Positions 7,391-14,167 of a stretch of DNA of 14,167 bases are shown in pieces (the first letter of the stretch is position 1; every line of letters starts with the position of its first letter). Source of the DNA: Endomicrobiia bacterium (GTDB lineage: Bacteria > Elusimicrobiota > Endomicrobiia > Endomicrobiales > Endomicrobiaceae); contig BNVZ01000018.1 in the NCBI GenBank assembly GCA_025998475.1, forward strand, positions 1-14,167, in the 5' to 3' direction. A program made the position numbers and the translations under genes. The notes below the pieces were generated by a model, which was given only the letters and a program-made list of their open reading frames with translations, did not search any database and was not told the DNA's origin.

Positions 7391-7888
7391 ATGGCTGATA
7401 AATTTTCTTTTGATATTGTTTCTGAAGTAAACATGATGGAAGTTGACAATGCCGTTAATCAAGCGCAGAAAGAGCTTGTAAATAGATTTGATTTCAAAGG
7501 TAGCAAATCAGCTATAGAATTAAATAAAAACGATAAAAAAATAACGCTTATCGCGGATGATGATTATAAAATGAAGGCTTTAAAGGATATTTTGGAAGGT
7601 CGTTTTGCAAAAAGAGGTGTTTCAATAAAATCTTTAAATTATAGGGCGCAAGAAAATGCCTTTGAAGGATACATTAGGCAGACAGCTGAAATCGTTTCAG
7701 GTCTTCCGTTAGATAAAGCGAAAGAGCTTGCAAAACTAATTAGAGATTCAAAGATAAAGGTTCAGACTCAAATTGATGGCGAAAAAGTTAAGATAATCTC
7801 TCCTAAAAAAGATGATTTACAACAGGTAATAGCTTATTTAAAAGAAGTGTCTTTTTCATTGCCTTTGCAGTTTACAAATTACAGATAA
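7391..7888 (+). CDS. yajQ: YajQ-family (DUF520) nucleotide-binding protein
   Basis: A 165-residue cytoplasmic protein, close to the usual family length of about 163. The N-terminal strand FDIVSEV (residues 7-13) is a family signature, followed by the NRFDFKGSKSAIEL block at 31-44. The second half carries KLIRDSKIKVQTQIDGEKV (115-133), KKDDLQQVI (139-147) and the C-terminal PLQFTNYR. YajQ proteins have two ferredoxin-like folds and bind nucleotides or RNA; some homologues, in Xanthomonas for example, bind cyclic di-GMP. Which ligand applies here cannot be told. I chose the ATG at 7391 because AAGGAG (7377-7382) lies at normal distance; an upstream TTG frame start at 7370 overlaps that site. 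It probably shares the promoter of the 36-aa gene. Confidence 0.94.
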   Translation: MADKFSFDIVSEVNMMEVDNAVNQAQKELVNRFDFKGSKSAIELNKNDKKITLIADDDYKMKALKDILEGRFAKRGVSIKSLNYRAQENAFEGYIRQTAEIVSGLPLDKAKELAKLIRDSKIKVQTQIDGEKVKIISPKKDDLQQVIAYLKEVSFSLPLQFTNYR

Positions 7889-7975
7889 AGAAGTTAGACG
7901 ATAGACCTATTTTTCAAACTTACAGTTATACCAGTTTGTTTTAGTGGTTATTCATTTATAAATAGTTTGGGAAAA

Positions 7976-8003
7976 GGCAAATAAACGCCCCGCAAGGGTT
8001 GCC
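7976..8003 (+). other. Stem-loop with GCAA tetraloop
   Basis: Outer arms GGCAA (7976-7980) and TTGCC (7999-8003) enclose a left-hand bulge of eight bases and an inner stem CCC/GGG (7989-7991 with 7996-7998) closed by GCAA, a GNRA-type tetraloop. It is GC-rich in an AT-rich neighbourhood and lies 87 bases after yajQ. No clean T-run follows (only cctattttta), so a standard terminator is doubtful. It could also be a leader structure of the Sel1 transcript. Confidence 0.4.
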
Positions 8004-8075
8004 TGTGCCACCTATTTTTAGATTATTACAGAGTGCCTCTAGAAACCCATGATTTTTGTAGGTTTTTGTATTTAT

Positions 8076-8140
8076 CACGCTGAACTTGTTACAGCATCTC
8101 GTTGTAAAACAACGTTAAGTATCGAAATAAATTCAGAATA
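8076..8140. repeat. Multi-hairpin palindromic element
   Basis: Three adjacent hairpins. The first is imperfect, GCTGAA...TTACAGC (8079-8095). The second is perfect, CGTTGT-AAA-ACAACG (8100-8114). The third is weaker, around GAA...TTC at 8120-8140. The sequence GCTGAACTTGTT...CAGCATCTCGTT resembles a dispersed palindromic repeat I recall from many bacterial genomes, usually intergenic. Here it lies between yajQ and the Sel1 gene and appears once per arm. Family membership is from memory. Confidence 0.5.
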
Positions 8141-8186
8141 GGTGTGTATTCGTGGGGTAAATCATTTTATATCAAGGAGAAAAAGG

Positions 8187-8948
8187 ATGATAAAAGTAAA
8201 GTTTCTAGGCAAGCACAAAAGAGTAATGAATATTCTAGTAGTACTAGCAATGTTTGTATGCACAAACATTTGTTTGGGTGTATCTGATATCAATGGAGAA
8301 AGTGTATCCCAAAATGGTAAAAAAACAATTGATCAACTCAAAAAAAAAGCAGAACAAGGGGATGCCGAGGCTCAATTTAACTTAGGTGTGATGTATGCCA
8401 AAGGAGAAGGAGTAAAACAAGATTACAAAGAAGCATTTTACTGGTTTAAAAAAGCAGCAGAACAAGGAGATGCCAAGGCTCAATACAACTTGGGTGTGAT
8501 GTATCGCGAAGGAAAAGGAGCAAAACAAAATTACAAAGAGGCATTTTACTGGTTTAAAAAGTCAGCGGAACAAGGAGATGCCAAGGCTCAATATAACTTG
8601 GGTGTGATGTATTGCGACGGAGAAGGAGTAAAACAAGATTACAAAGAAGCAATTAACTGGTTTAAAAAAGCAGCGGAACAAGGAAATACTGGCGCTCAAT
8701 ATAACTTGGGTGTGATGTATCGCGACGGAGAAGGGGTAAAACAAGATTACGAAGAGGCATTTTACTGGTTTAAAAAGTCAGCGGAACAAGGAGATGCTCC
8801 AGCTCAATATAACTTGGGTGTGATGTATCTCAAAGGATTAGGAGTAAAACAAGATTACAAAGAAGCAATTAACTGGTTTAAAAAGTCAGCAGAACAAGGG
8901 CATTCTGGTGCCAAAACAGCATTGGCAAAAATTCTTGGAGGCAAGTAG
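8187..8948 (+). CDS. Exported Sel1-repeat protein
   Basis: A 253-residue protein. AAGGAG seven bases upstream fixes the ATG at 8187; an in-frame GTG at 8142 has no ribosome site. A basic N-terminus (KVKFLGKHKR), hydrophobic core (ILVVLAMFV, about 16-24) and polar region suggest a Sec signal peptide, with no clear lipobox. After a linker come five 36-residue Sel1-like repeats (55-90, 91-126, 127-162, 163-198, 199-234) and a half repeat to the end. Each repeat reads AEQG....AQ.NLGVMY..G.GVKQ.Y.EA..WFKK. Sel1 repeats form helical solenoids that bind proteins or peptidoglycan-linked partners; in symbionts and pathogens they often mediate host or envelope interactions. The partner here is unknown. 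It lies 298 bases after yajQ and probably has its own promoter. Confidence 0.9.
   Translation: MIKVKFLGKHKRVMNILVVLAMFVCTNICLGVSDINGESVSQNGKKTIDQLKKKAEQGDAEAQFNLGVMYAKGEGVKQDYKEAFYWFKKAAEQGDAKAQYNLGVMYREGKGAKQNYKEAFYWFKKSAEQGDAKAQYNLGVMYCDGEGVKQDYKEAINWFKKAAEQGNTGAQYNLGVMYRDGEGVKQDYEEAFYWFKKSAEQGDAPAQYNLGVMYLKGLGVKQDYKEAINWFKKSAEQGHSGAKTALAKILGGK
8349..8888 (+). repeat. Five tandem 108-base Sel1 repeat units
   Basis: Exactly 5 x 108 bases, in frame, and very similar at the DNA level as well as in protein. Differences concentrate at a few positions: residues 5-8 of the unit, the pair after GVMY, and FYW versus INW. Such near-identical units can expand or contract by slippage or recombination; the pseudogene copy, with one unit, shows that contraction occurs here. 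The left-arm equivalent is 5280-5819. Confidence 0.88.
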
Positions 8949-9117
8949 TTCCACCGTTTTTGTGATTTCTGTAGTTTGTATCAGAGATCAAAATAATCAA
9001 GTAAGCATAAAAGAAAAGGAAGTAGCAAAGGCAACGGCAATAACAAAAGTGAGAAAGCAGAAGTTTAAGTGTAGGCTTTGCAAGAGGAAACAACACAACA
9101 TAGAAATGATCTTACCC

Positions 9118-9171
9118 GATGGTTTGCCTAAAGGAACTAGTTTTGATAATATACCCTGTGGGCGTTTATGA
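9118..9171 (+). pseudogene. Possible IS30-type transposase C-terminal remnant
   Basis: In the 423-base gap between the Sel1 gene and adhE one frame reads DGLPKGTSFDNIP and then stops at 9169-9171. IS30-family transposases carry a C-terminal motif of the form NGLIRQ(Y/F)-PKGT-F. The match would need loss of about four residues after GL. The frame upstream contains CRLCKR but nothing else recognisable. No terminal inverted repeats were seen. Confidence 0.32.
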
Positions 9172-9226
9172 TTATTAAAATACTAGCTCAAAGTAACAAA
9201 TCAAAAAAAATGCCTAAATTATTTTG

Positions 9227-9248
9227 CAATTAAGAAGATTTTTAATTG
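9227..9248. repeat. AT-rich inverted repeat upstream of adhE
   Basis: CAATTAA (9227-9233), eight bases, TTAATTG (9242-9248). It overlaps the palindrome GTGATCAC (9248-9255), and a further palindrome ATGATCAT lies at 9295-9302. All are within 150 bases of the adhE start, so they are candidate operators. The half-site orientation is opposite to the Rex consensus (TTG..CAA), so I do not call a Rex site. Confidence 0.45.
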
Positions 9249-9371
9249 TGATCACTTGAAGTTGAAAAATCTCAAAACACATTGGTTTGTTTTCATGATC
9301 ATTCGTGCACTATCACTTAGTATACCGATTTGGAAAGAGGTCTAATATATATAATTCAAGGGAGATTAAAA

Positions 9372-11999
9372 ATGCTAAAGATGAAAGAAAAGAACACTGA
9401 CTCGGATATTGATTCTGCTCTTACGATAGACAATACGGAATCTTTAAACGCCCTTATCGAGCGTGTAAAAAAAGCGCAGGAAGTGTATGCGACTTTTGCT
9501 CAAGAACAAGTTGACAAAATTTTTAAAGCCGCTGCGGTTGCTGCCAATCAAGCAAGAATTCCTTTGGCAAAAATGGCTGTTGAAGAAACGGGCATGGGAA
9601 TTATTGAAGATAAAGTTATTAAAAATCATTTTGCATCAGAATACATTTACAATAAGCATAAATACGCTTTGACTTGCGGAATTATTAGCGAAGATAAAGC
9701 AAATGGAATTAAAATAGTTGCAGCTCCTGTAGGCGTTATTGCCGGGGTTGTCCCTACTACAAATCCCACCTCTACGGCAATCTTTAAATCTTTAATTACT
9801 TTAAAAACAAGAAACGCCATAATTTTTTCACCTCATCCCAGAGCTAAAAAATCTACGATAGCAGCAGCTAAAATTATTCTTGACGCGGCAGTTAAAGCTG
9901 GAGCTCCTAAAGATATAATTGGCTGGATTGATATTCCTTCCCTTGAACTGACAAATTTGCTTATGACGCATAAAAATATAGCTACAATTCTTGCTACAGG
10001 TGGCCCAGGGATGGTTAAGGCAGCATATTCATCCGGGAAACCTGCTCTTGGAGTAGGCGCCGGAAATACGCCTGCAATTATAGACGAAACTGCTGATATC
10101 CAAATGGCTGTTTCTTCAATTCTTATGTCAAAAACTTTTGACAACGGTATGATTTGTGCATCTGAACAATCAATTATAATTATCAAAGATATTTACAATG
10201 ACGTTATTAAAGAACTAACTCTTCGCGGAGCCTACATCTTAAACAAGCAAGAAAAAGAAAAAGTGGCAAAAACAATAATTATTGAGGGCAAATTAAATGC
10301 TGCTGTTGTTGGGCAGTCTGCGTATAAAATAGCTGAAATAGCGGGTGTTAAAGTTTCTAGAGATGTGAAAATCCTTGCGGGTGAAGTTTCTGAAATTAAT
10401 TTGAAAGAAGCATTCGCTTATGAAAAATTATCACCGGTAATTGCTATCTATAAAGCCGAAAATTTTGAAGATGCTGTTGAGAAAGCTTATAGTCTTGTAG
10501 AATTTGGTGGAGCTGGTCATACATCTGTACTTTATACTGATGAAAGAAAGCAGGATAGAATTAATACATTTGCAAAAAAATTGCATACAGGACGTATTTT
10601 AATTAATACGCCATCATCGCAAGGCGGAATAGGAGATTTGTACAACTTTAAATTGGAACCTTCATTGACACTTGGATGCGGTTCGTGGGGAGGAAATGCC
10701 GTGAGTGAAAATGTCGGGGTAAAGCACTTGTTAAACTATAAAACAGTTGCGCAAAGACGTGAAAATATGCTGTGGTTTAGAGTCCCTCCAAAAATTTATT
10801 TTAAGAGAGGTGCCACAGATTTGGCGTTACGCGAGTTAGAAGGCAAAAAACGCGCGTTTATCGTTACAGACAGATTCCTATTTAATTCAGGTGCAATTTA
10901 CAATATTACAAGAGTTTTGGAAGATATCAACATAGATTATCAAATATTTTTTGACGTTAAACCCGACCCAACAATTTCTACAATAAATGAAGCGTTGTCA
11001 ATGCTTAGAACTTACGAGCCTGATGTAATTATTGCATTTGGAGGTGGTTCTCCGATTGACGCTGCAAAAATTATGTGGCTCATGTACGAACATCCTGAAG
11101 TGGATTTTCAAGATATCGCCATGCGTTTTATGGATATCAGAAAAAGAATTTGTAAGATTCCAGAATTAGGAAAAAAGGTACAGCTTGTTGCAATTCCAAC
11201 AACTTCGGGCACAGGATCGGAAGTAACACCATTTGCTGTTATTACCGACGATGAAACGCATATTAAATATCCTATTGCAGATTATGCATTAACTCCTAAT
11301 ATGGCTATAGTTGATCCTAATTTTGTTGATTCTATGCCAAAAGGACTATGTGCGGCATCAGGTATTGATGCTTTAACTCATGCCGTTGAAGCGTATGTGT
11401 CTGTTCTTGCGACAAACTTCACAAATTCTCCTGCGCTAGAAGCTACAAAATTATTGTTTAGGTATCTTCCGCGTTCTTATGCTGGAGATGATCCTATAGC
11501 AAGAGAAAAAGTTCATTACGCGTCAACTCTTGCGGGCATGGCTTTTGCGAATGCGTTTTTAGGTTTATGTCATTCAATAGCACATAAGTTGGGGGCGGCA
11601 TTTAATATACCTCATGGTATTGCGAATGCCTTGGTTATTAATCAGATTATTAAATATAACGCGACGGATTGCCCAAGAAAACAGGCTATATTTCCGCAAT
11701 ATAAATTTCCTAACGCTAAAGCAAAGTATGGGCAGATTGCAGACGAATTAGGTCTTGGTGGCAAAAATGACGATGAAAAGGTTGGTTTATTGATTAGTGC
11801 AATAACTAAGCTGAAAAAAGACATCCAAATACCTCTTTCAATAAAAGACGCAGGTATAGGAAAAAAAGATTTTTATGATAGACTTGACAGTCTTGTAGAC
11901 CATGCATTTGATGATCAATGCACCGGAGCAAATCCGGTTTATCCATTGATGGAAGATATTAAAAATATTTTTATAAGAGCTTATGATGGGGAAATTTAA
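9372..11999 (+). CDS. adhE: Bifunctional acetaldehyde-CoA/alcohol dehydrogenase AdhE
   Basis: An 875-residue cytosolic enzyme of normal family length that reduces acetyl-CoA to acetaldehyde and then to ethanol, oxidising two NADH; in many bacteria it forms helical filaments (spirosomes). Residues 20-450 are the CoA-acylating aldehyde dehydrogenase: the GGPGMVKAAYSSGKPALGVG cofactor region is at 210-229 and catalytic Cys262 lies in MICASEQ. Residues 465-875 are the iron-dependent alcohol dehydrogenase: the NAD loop GGGSPIDAAK is at 557-566, PTTSGTGSEVTPF at 609-621, and the metal ligands are Asp666 and His670 (DALTH), His734 (CHSIAH) and His748 (IPHG). All key residues are present, so it should be active. 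An AGGGAG site seven bases upstream supports the ATG at 9372; a second ATG lies three codons on. The 423-base upstream gap suggests its own promoter. I see no clear terminator downstream. Confidence 0.97.
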   Translation: MLKMKEKNTDSDIDSALTIDNTESLNALIERVKKAQEVYATFAQEQVDKIFKAAAVAANQARIPLAKMAVEETGMGIIEDKVIKNHFASEYIYNKHKYALTCGIISEDKANGIKIVAAPVGVIAGVVPTTNPTSTAIFKSLITLKTRNAIIFSPHPRAKKSTIAAAKIILDAAVKAGAPKDIIGWIDIPSLELTNLLMTHKNIATILATGGPGMVKAAYSSGKPALGVGAGNTPAIIDETADIQMAVSSILMSKTFDNGMICASEQSIIIIKDIYNDVIKELTLRGAYILNKQEKEKVAKTIIIEGKLNAAVVGQSAYKIAEIAGVKVSRDVKILAGEVSEINLKEAFAYEKLSPVIAIYKAENFEDAVEKAYSLVEFGGAGHTSVLYTDERKQDRINTFAKKLHTGRILINTPSSQGGIGDLYNFKLEPSLTLGCGSWGGNAVSENVGVKHLLNYKTVAQRRENMLWFRVPPKIYFKRGATDLALRELEGKKRAFIVTDRFLFNSGAIYNITRVLEDINIDYQIFFDVKPDPTISTINEALSMLRTYEPDVIIAFGGGSPIDAAKIMWLMYEHPEVDFQDIAMRFMDIRKRICKIPELGKKVQLVAIPTTSGTGSEVTPFAVITDDETHIKYPIADYALTPNMAIVDPNFVDSMPKGLCAASGIDALTHAVEAYVSVLATNFTNSPALEATKLLFRYLPRSYAGDDPIAREKVHYASTLAGMAFANAFLGLCHSIAHKLGAAFNIPHGIANALVINQIIKYNATDCPRKQAIFPQYKFPNAKAKYGQIADELGLGGKNDDEKVGLLISAITKLKKDIQIPLSIKDAGIGKKDFYDRLDSLVDHAFDDQCTGANPVYPLMEDIKNIFIRAYDGEI

Positions 12000-12226
12000 G
12001 AAAAATTAGAAGAAGATAAATAATAACCAAGAAATACATTTTGAAAAAAGAAACTCTCGGAAGGATTGTCGGAGCGTTACTTTTTAAAAGGTTTTGTTAG
12101 CGCTTGAGGTCTTTAACCACCGTGACTTATAAAACATTGCAAGTCTTACAATGACTGTGATGCTTGAGTTTTTGCTTTGGAGGTCTATTTGTTATAGATT
12201 CAAGAGTAAGAAGTCATTTGGCATAA

Positions 12227-12391
12227 ACTTGGCAATTTTCAGATCTGTTTAACTGTAAACATACTAAAAATCAACCATTTCCTACAAACAAAAAGATTCA
12301 TGTAACGATAAATGGCGGTTTCCTCACGCCTCAAGGCTTGCCACTAATGTTTATGGGCTACACAGGCTTCTTTACATATCATAATTCTTGA
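12227..12391 (+). pseudogene. Possible transposase N-terminus remnant
   Basis: The 529 bases between adhE and the Sel1 pseudogene have no intact gene. One 54-codon frame, bounded by stops, contains KKIHVTINGGFLTPQG followed by LPLMFMGYTGF. This recalls the N-terminal region of IS1380-type DDE transposases, where a strand and an LT...GL segment precede the catalytic part. There is no start codon near the beginning and no DDE residues. Bases 12000-12226 show nothing clear, and 12409-12528 are the Sel1 3' flank. Low confidence; it could be chance. Confidence 0.28.
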
Positions 12392-12408
12392 CAAGTCTCC
12401 AAAAAACA

Positions 12409-12758
12409 TACGCTTTAACTTCCGCTGTCTTACTTTTGTTATTGCCGTTGTCTTTGCTACTTCCTTTTATGCTTGCTTGATTATTTTGACCATTGGTATA
12501 AATTACAGAAATCACAAAAACGGTGGAACTACTTGCTTTCAAGAATTTTTGCCAATGCTGTTTTGGCGCCAGAATGCCCTTGTTCTGCTGACTTTTTATA
12601 CCAGTTAATTGCTTCTTTGCTTTTTTGTAGCCTTGTTTTACTCCGTATCCGTTGTCATACATCACACCCAAGTAATATTGAGCCTCGGCATCTCCTTGTT
12701 CTGCTTTTTTGATCTGATCAATTCTTGTTATCCTTTTTCTCCTTGGTATAATAAAAAC
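12409..12758 (-). repeat. Short copy of duplicated Sel1-gene segment (right arm)
   Basis: Mirror of 1410-1759. It is the inverted partner of 8167-9073 in this arm. Confidence 0.78.
12529..12731 (-). pseudogene. Decayed, shortened Sel1-repeat gene (right copy)
   Basis: Mirror of 1437-1639 with the same lesions: lost ATG, lost signal-peptide region, and the 8-base near-duplication, here at 12611-12626. That both arms carry the same three lesions means the arms were copied after the decay. Confidence 0.82.
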
Positions 12759-12909
12759 TTTCATTTTTTTTTAAAGGACTGTTTATCTTGCAATGAGAAT
12801 TTTTTTTACAGCATGTTTTACAACAACCGCAACTGCCTTTTATCAAATGTTTCACCAAACAAATTATAGCAACCGCCACGATTGCAATTATTATTATATT
12901 TTGTAGCAT
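12718..12909 (-). CDS. FeoB-associated Cys-rich membrane protein (right copy)
   Basis: Mirror of 1259-1450, with the same altered C-terminal tail overlapping the Sel1 pseudogene. Confidence 0.73.
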   Translation of the reverse strand: MLQNIIIIAIVAVAIICLVKHLIKGSCGCCKTCCKKNSHCKINSPLKKNESFYYTKEKKDNKN

Positions 12910-12978
12910 TTTACCACCCATATAGAAAAATTAAGGCATTACAGCCAACTATAGATTAAAAGCAAAACCCTCAAGACA

Positions 12979-14166
12979 CTAATATTTTAACAATGTTCCG
13001 ATTTGAAAAACAATAAACGAGACTATCCATGCAGAAGCTGTACTTCCTATGACAAGCAACGCAAGCCACTTGTAACTTGAACCCGTTTCTTTAAAAAATA
13101 CAATTACAGAAACAACACAAGGTATGTATATCAAGCAAAAGATAAGAAAGGTTATGCCTTTCAAAGACGACCAGTCTTTATCATTTGCAATTTTTTCTTT
13201 TAAAGGAAGGTTCTCTCCCAAATCATCTTCTATAGCATAAATTGTACCCAAAGTACTCACAATTACTTCTTTTGCGGCAAACCCTGCTATTAAAGCCACA
13301 GCTCTGTTACCATCCATGCCTATAGGCTTAAAAAAAGGCTCCAGAATTTTTCCAGCTCTTCCAGCAAAACTATACTGCGTTTGTAAAGCACCCTGTTCAT
13401 TTTTACTAAGGTTTTCATTTATGGGAGCTTTAGGGTAAGTAAATATAACCCATATTAAAATTGATGCAAACACTATTGTTGTTCCGGCTTTACGCACATA
13501 TAATGTTCCTCTCTCCCACATTTTCAAAAGAAGACCTTTAATTGTAGGAATATGATATGGCGGAAGTTCTATAACAAAATATGCCGCCTCTCCCTTTAAA
13601 ACTGTTGAGCTTAAGAGCTTTGCAATACCTAAAGCAATAACAATGCTTAAAAAATACATCACAACCATAATACCTGTTTGGTATTTAGCATGAAAGAAAG
13701 CGTCTATAATCAAAGCAAACACCGTAAGTTTCGCGCCACATATCATAAAAGGCGCAATAAACATAGTTATAAGTCTGTCTCGTTTTGAATCTAATGTTCT
13801 TGTGGAAAGAATACCCGTAACTGCACATCCGTAAGTTGAAAGCATCAAAGGCAGAAATGATTTGCCGTGAAGCCCAAATCTGCTCATAACTTTATCCATT
13901 ACAAAAGCGGCTCTTGCCATATATCCTGAATCTTCAAAAAATGCTATCGCAAAAAACATAAACAACATCGTGGGGAAAAATCCAAGCACACCTCCAACTC
14001 CTCCAATTATACCCTTAATCAAAGACCGTACGGAACACATTGGAAGTAATGATGCAACAACTTCTCCAATCCATTTAAAAAGCAAACCAAAAAAATCTAC
14101 CATAGGATTCGCAAGGGTAAATGTAAATTTGAAGATTACGTACATTACTAAAATAAAAATAGGAAT
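12979..14166 (-). CDS. feoB: Ferrous iron transporter FeoB, C-terminal membrane part (right copy, partial)
   Basis: Mirror of 2-1189, cut by the other window edge at the same codon. If the palindrome is real, at most one copy is likely to be joined to an intact GTPase domain, unless the repeat runs on beyond the window. Confidence 0.92.
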   Translation of the reverse strand: MPIFILVMYVIFKFTFTLANPMVDFFGLLFKWIGEVVASLLPMCSVRSLIKGIIGGVGGVLGFFPTMLFMFFAIAFFEDSGYMARAAFVMDKVMSRFGLHGKSFLPLMLSTYGCAVTGILSTRTLDSKRDRLITMFIAPFMICGAKLTVFALIIDAFFHAKYQTGIMVVMYFLSIVIALGIAKLLSSTVLKGEAAYFVIELPPYHIPTIKGLLLKMWERGTLYVRKAGTTIVFASILIWVIFTYPKAPINENLSKNEQGALQTQYSFAGRAGKILEPFFKPIGMDGNRAVALIAGFAAKEVIVSTLGTIYAIEDDLGENLPLKEKIANDKDWSSLKGITFLIFCLIYIPCVVSVIVFFKETGSSYKWLALLVIGSTASAWIVSFIVFQIGTLLKY

Positions 14167-14167
14167 T

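Larger units (their letters stand above)
8167..9073 (+). repeat. Long copy of duplicated Sel1-gene segment
   Basis: This matches the short copy at 12409-12758 (inverted) and 1410-1759. Homology starts just before the AAGGAGAAAAAGG ribosome site and ends about 125 bases after the stop codon. This copy keeps the signal peptide and five full repeats. Confidence 0.78.
7183..14167. repeat. Right arm of giant inverted repeat
   Basis: This is the mirror of 1-6985. Its first bases lie just upstream of the promoter for the small membrane protein and yajQ, so each arm carries a complete copy of that transcription unit. Its outer end stops inside feoB, at exactly the same base as the left arm. Confidence 0.97.

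Noticed and set aside
8349..8888. A CRISPR-like array
   Set aside because: The periodic units are 108-base in-frame protein repeats with no spacers.
8908..9171. An 87-codon frame after the Sel1 gene as a real gene
   Set aside because: It begins inside the Sel1 gene in another frame with no ribosome site. Only its last part may be a transposase trace.
9242..9255. A Rex operator upstream of adhE
   Set aside because: The arms read CAATTAA...TTAATTG, the reverse orientation of the TTG...CAA Rex site.
12000..12110. A Rho-independent terminator after adhE
   Set aside because: The TCGGA repeats there are direct, not inverted, and the T-rich run has no GC stem before it.
1..14167. A cloned EcoRI fragment, since the window starts AATTC and ends GAATT
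   Set aside because: GAATTC also occurs internally in both arms (near 4607 and 6834), so complete digestion would have cut it. The ends are probably coincidence.

Overview
The window is one giant inverted repeat. Bases 1-6985 and 7183-14167 are reverse complements of each other: gene coordinates in the two arms always sum to 14168, and every stretch I compared by eye was identical. The arms flank a 197-base single-copy centre (6986-7182). The gene content is therefore about 7 kb of unique sequence present twice, pointing outward from the centre. Both ends stop at the same base inside feoB. This symmetry raises a real possibility of a foldback chimera (for example from multiple displacement amplification) or an assembly walk through such a junction, and the window alone cannot settle that.

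The organism looks like a low-GC, fermentative, probably anaerobic, Gram-negative-type bacterium. Evidence is the FeoB plus FeoB-associated Cys-rich protein pair, a bifunctional AdhE, an exported Sel1-repeat protein and a YajQ-family protein. I lean weakly towards Elusimicrobiota (Endomicrobium-like gut symbionts) because of the base composition, the decaying genes and the dispersed palindromic element. That is inference, not proof.

Layout of one arm, read outward from the centre (right-arm coordinates): a sigma70-like promoter (7191-7218); a 36-aa single-span membrane protein (7243-7353); yajQ (7391-7888); an intergenic stretch with a GNRA-capped stem-loop and a multi-hairpin repeat element (7976-8140); an exported protein with five and a half Sel1 repeats (8187-8948); a gap with a possible IS30-type transposase remnant and an AT-rich inverted repeat; adhE (9372-11999); and a gap with a possible second transposase remnant (12227-12391). 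Convergent to these, on the other strand, lie feoB (partial), the FeoB-associated protein, and a decayed, shortened duplicate of the Sel1 gene. The left arm mirrors all of this.

Functionally, FeoB and its small Cys-rich partner import ferrous iron, and AdhE, an iron-dependent enzyme, reduces acetyl-CoA to ethanol to recycle NADH. No shared regulation is visible. The Sel1 gene and its pseudogene copy show local duplication and decay. I see no CRISPR array, defence system, rRNA or tRNA. The items most worth following up are the palindrome itself, the imperfect pairing inside its centre, and the small membrane protein ahead of yajQ.
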